Source: Salvelinus alpinus
Taxonomy: Eukaryota; Chordata; Actinopteri; Salmoniformes; Salmonidae
Direction of reading: 5' to 3'
DNA: 64,000 nucleotides
NCBI RefSeq assembly: GCF_045679555.1
Contig: NC_092110.1
Location: 3,363,390 to 3,427,389, forward strand
This document shows positions 13,035 through 25,643 of this stretch, in pieces. The translations under genes were made by a program, and so were the position numbers. Numbering within the stretch: position 1 is the stretch's first letter; every line of letters starts with the position of its first letter. The notes under the pieces were generated by a model. The model saw nothing but the letters and a program-made list of their open reading frames with translations. It was not told the origin of the DNA and did not search any database.

Positions 13035-13138
13035 AGGTGGTTTAAGCATGTCCCATTTTAGGTCACCTAGCAGGACAAATTCAGACTTAGTGTAAGGGGC
13101 CAGGAGAGAGCTTAGGGCAGGTAGGGTACAGGCCAGGT

Positions 13139-14630
13139 ATGATGCTACAAGCTTGGCACACCTGTATTTGTGGAGTTTCTTCCATTCTTCTCTGCAGATC
13201 CTCTCAAGTACTGTCAGGTTTAATGGGGAGCGTCGCTGCACAGCTATTTTCAGGTAGCTCCAGAGATGTTCGATCAGGTTCAAGTCTGGGCTCTGGCTGG
13301 GCCACTCAAGGACATTCAGAGACTTGTCCCGAAGCCACTCCTGCGTTGTCTTGGCTGTGTGCTTAGGGTTGTTGTCCTGTTGGAAGGTGAACCTTCGCCC
13401 CAGTCTGAGGTCCTGAGCGCTCTGGTGCAGATTTTCATCAAGTGTCTCGCTGTACTTTGCTCCGTTCATCTTTCCCTCTATCCTGACAAATCTCCCAGTC
13501 CCTGCCACTGAAAATCCCCACAGCATGATGCTGCCAACACCATGCTTCACCGTAGGGATGGTGCCAGGTATCCTCCAGACGTGACGCTTGGAATTCAGGT
13601 CAAAGAGTTCAATCTTGGTTTCATCAGGCCAGAGAATCTTGTTTCTCATGGTCTGAGAGTCCTTTAGGTTCCTTTTGGCAAACTCCAAGCAGGCTGTCAT
13701 GTGCTTTTTACTGAGGAGTGGCTTCTATCTGGCCACTCTACCATAAATGCCTGATTGGTGTTGTGCTGCAGAGATGGCTGTCCCTCTCATTCCCCCTCAG
13801 GAGACTGAAAAGATTTGGCATGGGTCCTCAGATCCTCAAAAGGTTCTACAGCTGCACCATCGAGAGCATCCTGACTGGTTGCATCACTGCCTGGTATGGC
13901 AACTGCTTGGCCTCCGACCACAAGCCATTACAGAGGGTGGTGCATACGGCCCAGTACATCACTGGGGCCAAGCTTCCTGCCATCAAGGACCTCTATATCA
14001 GGTGGTGTCAGAGGAAGGCCCTAAAAATTGTCAAAGACTCCAGCCACCCTAGTCATAGACTGTTCTCTCTGCTACTGCACCGCAAGCGTTACCGGAGCAC
14101 CAAGTCGAGGTCCAAAAGGCTTCTTAACAGCTTCTACCCCCAAGCAATAAGACTCCTGAACATCTAATCAAAGGGCTTCCCAGACCCCTCTTTTACATTG
14201 CTGCTTCTCCCTGTTTATAATATATGCATAGTCACTTTAACTCTACCTACATGTACGTATTACCTCAATTACCTCAACTAACCGGTGCCCCCGCACATTG
14301 ACTCTGTACTTGTACCCCCTATATATAGCCTCGCTTGATATTTTACTGCTAATGTTGAATTATTTGTTACTTTTATTTTCAATTTTTTACTTAACATCTT
14401 AAAGCATTGTTGGTTAAGGGCTTGTAAGTAAGCATTTCACCTGTTGTATTCGGCGCATGTGACAATTTGTTTTGTTGATTTGATTCTGGAAGGTTATCCC
14501 ATCCCCACAGAGGAACTCTGGAGCTCTGTCAGAGTGACCATCGGGTTCTTGGTCACCTCCCTGACCAAGGCCCTTTTCCTCCGATTGCTCATTTTGACCG
14601 GAATACTTTCAGAATGCACTATATGTCCAT
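13139..14630 (-). mobile_element. Third Tc1-like relic, split by a LINE insertion
   Basis: On the minus strand, 13139-13783 encodes the C-terminal part of a Tc1 transposase, with [30 protein letters not shown] and SPDLNLIEHLW. The matching N-terminal part (SNRRKRALVREVTKNPMV) resumes only at about 14485-14630. The transposase sequence is contiguous once the LINE at 13784-14484 is ignored. The same Tc1 family recurs at 28506-28830 and 47885-48600. The terminal inverted repeats are not visible. Confidence 0.85.
13784..14484 (+). mobile_element. 5'-truncated L2-type LINE inserted in a Tc1 relic
   Basis: 13790-14166 encodes the C-terminal part of the LINE reverse transcriptase, from LRRLKRFGMGPQILKRFYSC to QAIRLLNI followed by a stop. 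The 3' UTR ends with CACCTGTTGTATTCGGCGCA and a TTTGATT-type tail at 14465-14484. It lies between two halves of one Tc1 transposase. No clear target duplication is seen at the junctions. Confidence 0.88.
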
Positions 14631-14689
14631 TGCGCTGCACACAATTTAATCTTAGTCTTGAATGATGAATGACAAGATATACCAGAGAT

Positions 14690-15110
14690 AAGAGACTGTT
14701 GATATTGCAACCACACAACTCAAACGGCAGTTTACCAGTTTGAAAGAAATCGCAAACATCTTTTTATGTTCAAGTTCTCAAGAACTGTTTTCTGCTAAGG
14801 ATAACCGGTTTGTATCTGCCAATTTATTGGCTGTCCAGTATCCAGACAATCTGTCCCCAGAGCTTCCTATACAGTTACTCTTTCCGCAACGTGTCGAGGC
14901 CGGCAATTAAGGAGAATGAGAGCCTCAATTAAAGATGTTACGGAACTGCTGTATTTGAAGCACCACTCCCTTCTGCCCAGTTTCCCTGTTGTTGCTACGG
15001 CAATCAAGCTGTTTTTACCACACCTGAAACTGTCACTTCTGCGGAGAGATCGTTTTCTAAAGGAAAACTCATAAAGAACTACCTAAGAAGCACTTAGGCT
15101 CTCTGTGTTT
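14690..15110 (+). pseudogene. hAT transposase C-terminal relic
   Basis: The frame through about 15031-15092 reads VTSAERSFSKGKLIKNYLRS, the hallmark of the hAT dimerisation domain. The upstream 300 bases are coding-like but contain stops. The terminal inverted repeats were not located. Confidence 0.7.
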
Positions 15111-17090
15111 TTGAACACCTCTGTAAGCTCCACTCATTGCACTGGCCCCGTCGTAGCGTTGGCCACGTTTGTTCACTGACATCCACTCATACTGTACTTT
15201 CAATTAGTTTCTTTTTTAGTCCCATTCTTGAAGCCCAAGAAATAAACACTTATCTTCCTAGTACATATGGAAATTAAAAAGGTTTATGAATTACTTTTGA
15301 GGGTTACTGTCAAAACGGTTTATTAAATAAAAATAGACCGTGACAGGCGCATGGGCCCCCAGAGCTTGTGGGCTCCCCTCATTGCGGGGGGGGGTCCGGT
15401 TCGCCAGTGCTACATACCCCAGTAATGTAATTGAGTATGTAGTATCATCCTCAATGAGATGGTGTTTCTCAAATCCATCATCGGAACATTTCATTCTCCT
15501 CCTAAAACAGCTACTGAAAGTTTAGAAAGAATCAAACAGGCTAAAAGGTGCCTGCTTAAACTAAAAGGAAACACCACTGTTCTTATGGCATTGCTACCTC
15601 TAAGTTTACAACACAAATCTCCAAATGAACTCTGCCAGTCTCTTAACATTGGTCTGGTTCATGCCTGCGTCTGTTGAAAACCTGCCACCTGTTCATCAGG
15701 TGTGGTTTTCAACAAGGATCATTACATACGTTCATATGCTGTAGAAGTATGGGATTTTCCTGAAAAATAAGTTTGTAGAACTTCTGTGAGAAATGAATAG
15801 GCAGACAATTCTTTACATAACCCCCAATTTATTCAATATACATTTATATAAATATTTTACAGTATCAACAGTATATAAAGTAGAAAGTAGGATCAAAACA
15901 AAAAGGAAACATTTTTATTAAAGGTGAATGTTAGTAACACATTAATTCAAAAATAAAGCCTTTGAGGAATCCTGCATATTAGGTTGGGGAAATTAAAGAG
16001 CTATGGATTAAATATCATATCAACAGCATTTGACACAAAGCCACCACAGTTAAATCCTCAGGGAGAAATTAAAGTCAATGGACAAATAATCACAGCAATG
16101 TTTAAACTGCATTATATATTTTTTTTCTTCAGTTTTCACTGAATGTGATACTGCTGAACTACAAAAGAAACCCACTTTAAAATCTGAGAATTGCTGGTAT
16201 GTGAGAGAATGACTTTCAACAAATGGCATTATTTGGTGTCCAAGTGTTTAAAAAAGTTGAGCAGGTGTGCTCAGGAAGTGCTCCATATAAAAATAGAATG
16301 TGCACTATACTGCACAGAAACAGAATTTGACACTGACTCCAGATCACACAAGAGGACAGACATCAGAAGAAATGGGAAGTCATATGGGTCAGGAAGACAT
16401 TTTTAAATGACAAGAACTCCAATATTATTCCATGTAAAGAGAGGGAGGTATAAGAGAGGCATATGAGAAAATGAAAAAAGTAAGCACATGTATGGAATCA
16501 TAAGCTTCGGAAAATTGAAAATAAAGCTTGACAGCACAAAAATATTGCCTAAAACAAACATATAAACACATTTAAACTTTTGGCGTCTCTTCACATTGGT
16601 TCATAGGTTGCAGCGATTGGCTCCCACACAAGGGGTCGTGACAGTCCACAGCAGCCCTTATTATAACTGGATCATTATGCTTAGAAGGGTCGTTCCACAA
16701 AATGAGTCTCTTTTGCATTCCTTTAATATTTAAAGTAGAAATTGTGCACCAATATTTACCAAAAAAAAGTGCCATTTAATGTAGACCACAACTTTCAATA
16801 CAGCTGATTATTCATATTAATAAAGACTTTCTAAAGTGCAAAGATTCAGCATTTTGGTATGTCCCTTTGTGCACCCTCTGTGACTTCCACGAAGATTTTA
16901 ACCCATTTAACCTCAATGGTAAAATGTGTTTTTTATTAAAGTTGAACATGTGCTCTTTATGACAGAATTATGTGAATGTTTTTACCAAGTTACCCTACCC
17001 AAAATTGACACATTTTGTTGAATGACCCACAAGGCGTTTAAAGTGCACATTAATTTACAACTTCAGACTCAGGCTGCGCTTTCCCTTCTT
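15110..17090. other. No gene recognised; possible distal 3' UTR of dnajc5g
   Basis: AT-rich sequence with no convincing coding segment. It lies downstream, in the minus sense, of the dnajc5g stop at 17876, so part of it could be 3' UTR, but no particular polyadenylation site can be proven. A G9 run is at about 15386-15394. Confidence 0.4.
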
Positions 17091-17106
17091 TCACAAATAG
17101 CTTCCT

Positions 17107-17230
17107 GTTCCCTATATAGTGCACTACTTTGGACCAGAGACCTATGGGTCCTGGTCAAAAGTAGTGCACTACATAGCTCTGGTCAAAAGTAGTGCATTAC
17201 ACATAGGGAATATGGTGTAATTTGGGAGGC
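17107..17230. repeat. Short interspersed MITE-like repeat (CCCTATATAGTGCACTAC family)
   Basis: CCCTATATAGTGCACTACTT and GTCAAAAGTAGTGCACTACA are inverted relative to each other, and the latter is repeated as GGTCAAAAGTAGTGCATTAC. The unit is one that I recognise as common in teleost DNA. It is non-coding. Confidence 0.65.
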
Positions 17231-17693
17231 ACATCAGTTTCTATTCAAACACCCTCCCTACACTCGCCATTGAGCATGCATAGAAGCCATTACTCTGCAC
17301 ATATTGTTCTGTACTATTAAAAAATGCTAAATTTTTCAATCTACAAAGAAAGATCCCCTCAGCATTAAGGTCAACTTGGCAGTTGGCACAATCATAAGAA
17401 TGTACGATTCTTGTAAACACAGACCCCAATTTATAATTAAAATGAGCCACAAATATAAGGCTTTGGCCACATATAGTACGGTGGGTCGACTGCATGATTT
17501 AAGCACCAGCCACTGATTAAAAAACGAACCACAGAAACTGATCACAGTAATGTTGGCTGTTTTTCCAGAAATCCTGGGTGGAGGATTCCAGATTTCCTGC
17601 TTATTCCCTCCTTATTTCGGGAAAACCTGTGAATTTTGGGAAAGTTACCAGAATTTTGCAACCCTAGTTGGGAGTAACCAGAGTGGGCAGACT

Positions 17694-17784
17694 AGCCTGG
17701 TCCCATATCAGTTTGTGCTGTCTTGCCAAGTCCTAATGACCATACGAGTTGGCAAGACAGCACAAACAGATCTGGGACCAGGCT
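17694..17784. repeat. Foldback MITE with about 36-bp inverted arms
   Basis: AGCCTGGTCCCATATCAG followed by TTTGTGCTGTCTTGCCAA (17694-17729) pairs with TTGGCAAGACAGCACAAA followed by CAGATCTGGGACCAGGCT (17749-17784), with only a few mismatches. The arms are separated by about 19 bases. It would form one long hairpin if transcribed. Confidence 0.85.
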
Positions 17785-17875
17785 ATGGGAAGACATCTCG
17801 CTGACAGGTTTTTACTGGTCCGCTGTGGTGAGTATAGGGTCAGAGTGGTTTGGCTGCAGATTGCTCGTGGTCGAA

Positions 17876-20800
17876 CTAGGTCTTCTCATTAGCAGCAGCA
17901 TGAGGCTGGATCACAATGGGTTCGTGTTCCCCTGCAGGGAGAACAGAGATGTACTGTTAATTCACTGAGCGCTTATCTTTAAGTCCAAGCCAGGACACAA
18001 GCAGGCAGAAATCACCTATTAGAAAAATATACTTTTATTAGTCCATATGAAATAAAAATGTGTATTCTGCTTTTTTGAACCAACCCTTCCTATTAGTAAT
18101 GATAATAAACATTTTCAAAACATGTTTTGTAAACATAGGCTGCGTTCTTTTCCCACTAATTGGTCTTTTGACCAATCAGATCAGCTTTTTGCCAATAATT
18201 GGGTTGCCTGTGTAAACAGCCATTGATTAACAGAACAAAATTAAAGCATGGCCTTAATCATGTCAACATCACAAAGAACGCATGGTTGGCAATGGGGGAA
18301 AGAATTGGAATGAGTTCAGCTAGTGGTGTGAAGGGACACGAAAAGCTTTTTAGATAGAGCTGGAGCATGAAAGACTAAAGAAAGCTCCCAACAACAAAAG
18401 TAATCACAGTGATAAGCACACTAGCATAGTTCGAGTTAGTGAGCACATTCGGAGCTCAATTTCCAATTGCCAAAAGCATATGGGTTAATAAGCTGCTAGC
18501 CCACAATAGCATTAATCAACGGGCGTAAGCAGTAAGCACGATATACAGTATACAAAATGCACAAAGAGTGTTAAAGCCGACCCAGTTTGGAGTTTCAACT
18601 GAGTTGCCAGAGGTTGCCCTAGGGCCTGGCTGAGCCATTATTATTATAGTCTCACCACCGGCTGTGAAATGAAAAAACATTTTCAGACTCCTTCTACTTC
18701 ATCCCTTTAAGCATGTGCACTGGACCATCTTTAAAGTGATGTCCTGGTTGCTCTAAACAAAGAGGCGGATTCTAAAACTAGCTTCTAAAGATGTATTGTT
18801 CAACACATTGACCCACACAGATATCATACGTACGGAGTGGCTGCAGATCGGACTTTTCTGAACCCCTCTTGCCAATTTGTATTTATTTATTTTACTTAAC
18901 TAGGCAAGTCAGTTAGGAACAAATTGTTATTTACAATGACGGCCTAGGAACAGTGGGTTAACTGCCTTGTTCAGGGGCAGAATGACAGATTTTGGCAGCT
19001 CAGGGATTCGATCCACCAACCTTTCGGTTACTGGCCCAACGCTCTAACCACTAGGCTACCTGCCGCGCCAAAATGGCTAAAGGCCCCAAAGGTTTTGCGC
19101 ATATGCAGGATTCTCTACTTTACGCACTACAGGCTACTGGTGGCAAATAGTGCTTGTTTAATACAGTTGAAAAAAAGACATGTCTGCAAAATCACATGAT
19201 GATAGTATTCTACATAACAGAACCAAATATAATAGCATAGTGTAACATTACTGTAAGACAAAAAACACCACCTCATTTCTTATGAGATTTTAGGATGGTT
19301 GTGCGATTGGTCGCATTTTTCTCATGTGGCCAAAACTCAACAGCATGCCCCAGTAGCAAAATATGTGCTTTAATCACAGGTAGGTTATGCTACAGTTTGC
19401 TCTAAAATTAATTCCCTGTACATCATTCAAAACAACACTGTATAACTCAAGATCTAAATGCATATCCCCATAAAACTGACTGAGATAAAATGGTTGGTAT
19501 GTAGATGCTGCATGGACGTTTCACCGGTAAAACTTGGAGAATTATAATTCACGATTGACAGTGAGAAATGTGAAGGGAGGGTAACCCCAAAAAAGGTGTG
19601 TGTAAAGTAGAGGTAATGAAACACATGCGCAGAACATGAATCGGATCTTCAGTTCTGAGAAAATGGATCCAAGGAGCGGGGCGAGGTGGTTGCCTATATG
19701 GATCCGCAGCCTCTGCCTAATACTTAAAGGATTATCTCGTACTCCCCCAGGCCTTGCCTCCCCCAGGCCTTGCCCCCACTCACCCCTGTCCTGCTCAGCT
19801 CTGATCTGAGCCTCCAGGTCGTCTGGGTCTACGTATCCGTGCTCCCCCTCCTGTGGCTTGCACCTGCCACAGCAGAAAAAGCAGCAGCAACAGCAGCAGC
19901 AGAGGGTGAAGATCCCACAGCACACCATCAGGGTCTGGGAAATAAAGAAGGAATTTGTTTCACACAGGGCATAATTGACATAAGTTGTCATGCATACACT
20001 TGTAAGTGTTAGAAAACTATAATAACCCGATTTTTGATTTCTGTGAACCCTAATGACCTTAATGATTAACATGCAGTACAATTTAGCAACGCCTAGGTCG
20101 TGAGTTAATTTCTAACGGGATCACATACACTTAGTAAAAATGTACAGTATGCACTCACTGTACAATAAGTAACTTTTGGGTATAAGCGTCTGCAAAGTGT
20201 ATGCATATGAAAATGTGTAAGCCCTAAAAGACTTCTCACCTTAAACCAGCACTTGTGAATGAGGAAGTAATATTTAACGCTCTCGTCTCCAAACTGCTCG
20301 GCCACATAGAGGCCCATGGAGCCGTACTCGTCGTAGACCTTCCTCTTGGTCTCGTCGTTGAGGATGGAGTTGGCATTGTTGATCTCCTTAAACTTCTCAG
20401 CTGCCTCGGGGTTGTCTGGGTTCTTGTCAGGGTGATGCCTCAGTGCTAGTTTCCTGGGAGGAGGAGGACTTTTATTTATATTGTCACGGGGAAACGTAAA
20501 GTCGTGCGCTGCTTTTATTCACATGAGTAAGTCACGGGAAAGTTTGAGTTTAGAAATATAATACACGAGAATCATTTGACCTCATTTGCAAAAACCACAG
20601 AGCAGGTAATCAGGTTACCAGTATGCAAATATGTATTTTGTTTTATATCTACTGGAAATCTTCCAAAAAGAGTAAGGACCGCCTATGCTATCGTTTCAGT
20701 TAATGGTGCTTTCTTTCATTAAGAAAACAGATGTGTTTTTAACTGTTCTGTAGTCTTTCTCAAAGCATTTGTCTGTGGTTGAGAGTTTTATAACCAGGGG

Positions 20801-21535
20801 TGAAAGTAAGGCGGTATGGTCCGGCAAAATAAATAGTGGGTGTATGCCGTACCAGTAAAACATCACAATAATTAAATCGAAGTGTCAAGAAGACTGTAGG
20901 CTATTACACCACTATTTATCATTCCCGTATGTCAGAGGCATGACAAATGAGCTACTGACAACAGGTGGTATAGCCTACACTCTAAAATGTGACAAGAACG
21001 CTGACATTTTGCCATGGCAGAGATGAGTGGGCGACACAGAGACGCGTGTGCGGACAGCAGTGGACACATGCATTTTGGCCTAATGACAATCGCCTCTTTC
21101 CATTCACCACTGTTTGGAGGCTGGAAATATGTTGTGAGTGGATGAACATACCTAGTAAAGGCCTAGTAAAGGAGCCCTTTGAAGTGATCGTTTGGCAATC
21201 AGATAAAAAGCATCGTGACCGGTTGTGTTTATGCCACAATAAAAGGTCATACATTTTAAAAGTTAAATGACAAATCTTTACGACTAGGCCCACAGAGATC
21301 CTATTGAATTAACAGGGATTCTATATGTAGTTCTATGACTAGGCCCAGAAAATGTTTTGGTGCACATATAGGAGGTCCCGTACCAAGAAGAAATGTGATC
21401 TACTTTCACCCGTTTATACCTGTATGCCTTCTTTATTTCTTCTGCGGATGCCCCCTTCTCCAGTCCTAGTATATTGTATAGACTGTCACCTGCGGTGGAC
21501 ATCTTACGTTGAGGCCTTTGGTTTGGTTCCGCCAT
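17876..21535 (-). CDS. dnajc5g: Cysteine string protein, DnaJ C5 family (four coding exons)
   Basis: Coding exons on the minus strand are 21535-21420, 20453-20240, 19934-19784 and 17931-17876. The splice phases (2, 0, 1) all match, giving a predicted 178 residues against 198 in human DNAJC5. The start MAEPNQ follows a splice acceptor, so a 5' UTR exon lies upstream. Exons 1-2 form the J domain with its HPD motif ([11 protein letters not shown]), which stimulates Hsc70 ATPase. Exon 3 holds the palmitoylated cysteine string (12 Cys in about 22 residues) and the linker DPDDLEAQ. The last exon encodes PIVIQP and a short C-terminus ending AAANEKT. CSP is a synaptic-vesicle co-chaperone that maintains SNAP-25. 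The DNAJC5G-type assignment rests mainly on synteny with slc5a6; another dnajc5 paralogue is possible. Confidence 0.9.
18881..19068 (-). mobile_element. Hpa I-type tRNA-derived SINE
   Basis: In minus orientation it begins GGCGCGGCAGGTAGCCTAGT and carries Pol III A- and B-box-like sequence (GGTGGATCGAATCCCTGAGC). It includes the GTTAAC site typical of the salmonid Hpa I family, and ends in the GTCATTGTAAATAACAATTT and TTAAGTAAAATAAATAAA tail. It lies in the last intron of dnajc5g. Confidence 0.9.
20795..21412. mobile_element. Non-autonomous hAT-like element at the dnajc5g splice donor
   Basis: The ends are CAGGGGTGAAAGTA (20795) and TACTTTCACCCG (ending 21412), which are inverted. The flanking 8-mers TTTATAAC (20787-20794) and TTTATACC (21413-21420) differ at one base and look like an 8-bp target duplication. 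A second family member lies at 57590-58183. It has no transposase. Confidence 0.85.
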
Positions 21536-22213
21536 GTTTCAGATCTGCAACAATGATAAAGACAACAGCTATGACTGGTATGCCATGAGGATATAGTGAA
21601 AGATCATAGGCTTTGCTTGTGTTTTAGCTCATGACACAAGGATGCAAAAAATGTGCCACATTATGTTTCTGTCTGCCACCAGCCTGCATTCGACCCCATC
21701 AACTACGCATTAACCCCACCCGGCACCAGTGTGTGTTAGAGATGTTGACGATAAGCATGGCCTGACTCTTCTCTCTTAACTTCCTTCATACTGGACACAG
21801 AGACATAAAAATGGTCTCCACTAGGTCATCTGACTCTGGGGAAGTAGATAAAGGGCCTCGTTGCCAAAATCCCGAAGAATCCCATTAAATAAACACCATC
21901 ACAAAGATCATTAATTATTACTTTGTTAAGGGCAGGTCTTTGGGAATTCATTTATGAATTTAAGAAAATGCATTTCAAAGGAACAGAATGGCATATTTTG
22001 AGTTTAAATACACAACTGTGCTTTGAGTGTTTGTTGCAAGTAATGGCAGTAATTCAGCCACCCAAAATATATATTTTGAAATAGAGCTTAAGGGTTAATA
22101 TTTAAGAGTTGTTTGGCAAGGATTGGCTATGTCATGGAAAGAACAGGTGTTCTTAATGTTTTGTAATCTCAGTGTACGTGTGAAATTAGTTTCGATATAG
22201 TTTTGGTGTAGTC

Positions 22214-23740
22214 AGGGGCGCGCCACGAGGGATTTTGGGCCCCATGAAAAGATATCACATTGGGCCCCACCACCAAAGGCCACACCAACCCTGCGCAATT
22301 GCTGTAACCACACACCTCCAGAACCCAATCGACCCATTCAAAGCTTTAAATAACTCTACCTTTGCAGGCTTGCAACTCTCTTGTAGTCCAATATTTATTG
22401 TACGATATTTACTGACAGTGAGCTGTGAAAATATAACACTGTGCAGACAGACATGCAACATTCTGCATAAAGTGGAATTCACTATTTGATGCAAGACTGA
22501 TATCCTCTATAAGAAATGTGCTGAAGGCCATCTTTTACAGTCTAAATGGTAAAATTCTTGAATGGAAAATTCTCTTAAAATGAATAAATAACTTAAAATA
22601 AATATAACTTAAATATACATTAACCTCTTCAATTAAAATAAATTAACATTATCATCTATAGAATGACATAACAAACAAAATAATAAAATCAAAAGCAGAT
22701 TTTTGAACTAAGTATACATACCAACTAGACAATAAGCAGCTGTAAAAGTGGAAATGGAAAACAAAATGGAAATGAAAAGGCCTGATGGTGGCGCTAGAGG
22801 AAAGGTCAAGAGGTCATCAAATCAATAGGTTTCTTCCACTTGGGATCTTGATTGTGCATAACTAATTTTATGGCAATCCAGCCATTACTTTGAGATATAT
22901 CTTGTTCTCAGTCTGTGGGCATCATGTGTGTAGTGATCCAATATCCATAGCAATGCAATTTAACAGTTAATCACTGGCCTTTGCTCAGCCTTACTCACCA
23001 AGAGCCCAGCGCCGAGCCTTCTTGCTAGCAAAGTCACTGATCAAGTCTTTGAAGTCCAGCTTCCTAGCTAACTGACTTTCAATGGACAGCATGGCAAGAC
23101 TGCAAAGCCTGTCCTGGGACCTCAAATAGTTCATCAGTTTTAGCTTACTGAAAGCTCTATCGCCAACAGCAACAGTCACAGACAGTGTGCAAAATATACT
23201 ACAGCAATGCACACTTCTTCAAAAATGCTTTACAACTGCATCTTACAAATTGTATTCAGGTGACCAAGAGTGGACAAGTTAGTGGGGAAAGTGGCAGCAT
23301 ATACAGTGTCCAGGTGTCTTACTTAATTTTGAAACTCAGGTGTAAGATCTCTGGGATACTTCATGATCAGTGGTTGGTACACAGAAGGGACTTTATCCTC
23401 ACTAATCTGTCCAACTTTCAGAACAGCAGAAAATTATTCTACAATTTTTTGCAGTGGTGTGGAACCTAGTGTCCAAGTCATTTATGATGTTGTCCATAGC
23501 AGTAAAAAACACTGTGTTCCCAAAACATCGTTGCTGCACTGTCCTGAGCTGTCTCCTCTTCAGAGGTCTCATCATGGAATATCTTCCTTTTCCTCTGGCG
23601 GCTGTGTTCCTTGCTAAATTGAGGTGCAACATCCATTTGCGTAGCAATCAGTGTTGCCTCAGACAGGACAGAATCCCATCCATCCCCCCTGTGCCCGCAT
23701 GTTCTAAACAATGGCGAACCAGTTACCAACACCTGCGCCG
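22214..23740 (-). pseudogene. hAT transposon relic with transposase dimerisation domain
   Basis: The left edge CAGGGGCGCGCCACGAGGGA near 22214 resembles a hAT end. On the minus strand about 23175-22985 encodes VTVAVGDRAFSKLKLMNYLR and the continuation LAMLSIESQLARKLDF, matching the hAT C-terminal dimerisation domain. 23402-23732 encodes an upstream portion (RKRKIFHDETSEEE). Frames are broken, and much of the N-terminal part is missing. Confidence 0.8.
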
Positions 23741-24304
23741 AACGTTGTGCAACAGGTCATTCATATGTTTACCTAATTACCTAAGTTTAGAAGGGTCAGA
23801 GCCAGTGACACAATCAAATCATTGATTGGGTTAAGACGAACCGTCACTCCAAAACTAGCGGACTCATTGTCTACGCCTCCCTCTAAACCCCGCCCTTCAC
23901 GGAAAAATAATGCCAAAACTCGCAATCGAAAAGACTGGCTGTGAAAACAAAGATACGAGTAGCGTAACCAAAAGGTAGTACATGCGGGCAAGAGCGTAGG
24001 CAAAATGTATTCAATAGGATTGGTTGCTGGTAAAGTTTAACCGAAAACGGTTTTTGCATTTGTTTTCAAATATATATTTTTTTAATAATTTGACATTTAA
24101 AATTATTTGCTTACAAGTTTTGGGGTTTTGCTTTAGATGTCTTACTTTTGCTTACAATTCTATACATTTTGCTTTCAGTTGTTTGGTTTTTGATTTCAAC
24201 ATCCATTATTTCACCCATCCACAAAAATATATTTACATTCTCAACTTTATTTTTCATGTTAACGATTTATTTTATTTTGAATTCAATACATATGGCGTGA
24301 AATT

Positions 24305-24322
24305 GGGGGGGGGGGGGGGGGG
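24305..24322. repeat. G18 homopolymer
   Basis: Eighteen consecutive G residues on the plus strand. Such runs vary in length and are error-prone in assemblies. Confidence 0.95.
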
Positions 24323-24360
24323 TGACATGTCCTCTTAATCTTAAACTGCTTATAACATAA

Positions 24361-24420
24361 ATTATGTTTGTGATATTAAGATTCTAACAAATTATGTTTG
24401 TGATATTAAGATTCTAACAA
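24361..24420. repeat. Perfect 30-bp tandem duplication
   Basis: The unit ATTATGTTTGTGATATTAAG plus ATTCTAACAA occurs twice, identically and adjacent. Confidence 0.98.
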
Positions 24421-24555
24421 AGATAGTGTGTTAGGCTTATTTAGGAAAGGTCAAGGACAGGGAGGACATAACTTTAAAAATGTCAGAGTACTTTCGTTTT
24501 GAGTCAATATGATGCTCTCAGCTCTCCTAGTGTTAAATGGTTACGTCTGTGGCTG

Positions 24556-24640
24556 CCTAGCCTACTATCTCCTGGTCGCTGAGCCTTGCCTACTATCTCC
24601 TGGTCGCTGAACCTTGCCTAGCCTACTATCTCCTGGTTGA
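24556..24640. repeat. Short minisatellite, CTACTATCTCCTGGTCGCTG unit
   Basis: Three imperfect copies of a unit of about 33-38 bases containing CCTACTATCTCCTGGT. No coding association was seen. Confidence 0.85.
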
Positions 24641-25640
24641 GCCAGTAAGAGATTGCCAAGCCTGTTGTGATTATTACTGTTACATCAGGGTATTATGTTC
24701 TATTCTCATTAATTATAGGCCTATGGCGTATTATGTGTAGGTCTATGTGAGTCGCATGTTTTGTAATAGTAACGGATTTACGTAGGCCTACACGACTATT
24801 GGTCTGTAATGCGAAATCCCATTTTAGATGGTTTGTTGGGTGCGATCGATTACAGTAGAGTATAGCGTGGGCTATGCTTTTATGATAATTTGAGTGCCCA
24901 CATTTTGGCACACCTATATTTTTGCTGGCCCTGACATGAACGAGACCACTGCTTTTGACATTATAATGCTTGTAGAAAATAAATAAATTTGATTTGATTT
25001 AGAGCAGTCTAATGGGAGTTTGAATAGGAGCTTCCTGGGCGTTAGCGAACAAACACTTGATACTCATCGTCGACATCTCTAACGCACCCAGTACTGACCT
25101 ACAGCATAACCATTCACACATGCTCGTTGAATGAACCTCCGTAGTTTATTAATTTGAGACAATGAAAACATCGATGAGAAAATAAAATAATCGATCCGCC
25201 ATTAAAGACTGATCCTGAAACAGATTGTGGGAAAGGTACGCTTTCAGTTGGTTAGATAAACTATGCATGAGGAAGTCAAGTGCATAAAACACAAATAATC
25301 ACACACAGCCACATTCTACCCACTTTGTTTCGACGGGGGTCGATAGTCTCCTGGTGTCCGTGCACAATTATTATTGACGCATTTGCCAATCAAAAAAAAG
25401 AACAAGTGTAGACTCAAAGAAACAAAATCTCCCAAAACAAAACTTGCCGGTGACTTCAGGAAGTAGAACATGCATTATAGCCTGCCAATTCCGGTTTGTA
25501 GTGACCGGGTTCGCTTGTGGCGGGTTTGCGCATAAAATCACACACGCGCTCTAGTTGTACTGGAATGTAATTGCGGCCATATGCATAGAATCTTTGCCAT
25601 ATGTTTCTATCCACGACACATGGAAAATGAACACATATAG
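24641..25640. other. No gene recognised
   Basis: Low-complexity and unique-looking sequence without a convincing coding exon. A LINE-like AAATAAATAAATTTGATTTG tail is at about 24980-25000. Confidence 0.5.
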
Positions 25641-25643
25641 TGG

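Noticed and set aside
24361-24420. CRISPR-like repeat
   Set aside because: Only two adjacent copies without spacers in vertebrate DNA; it is a simple tandem duplication.
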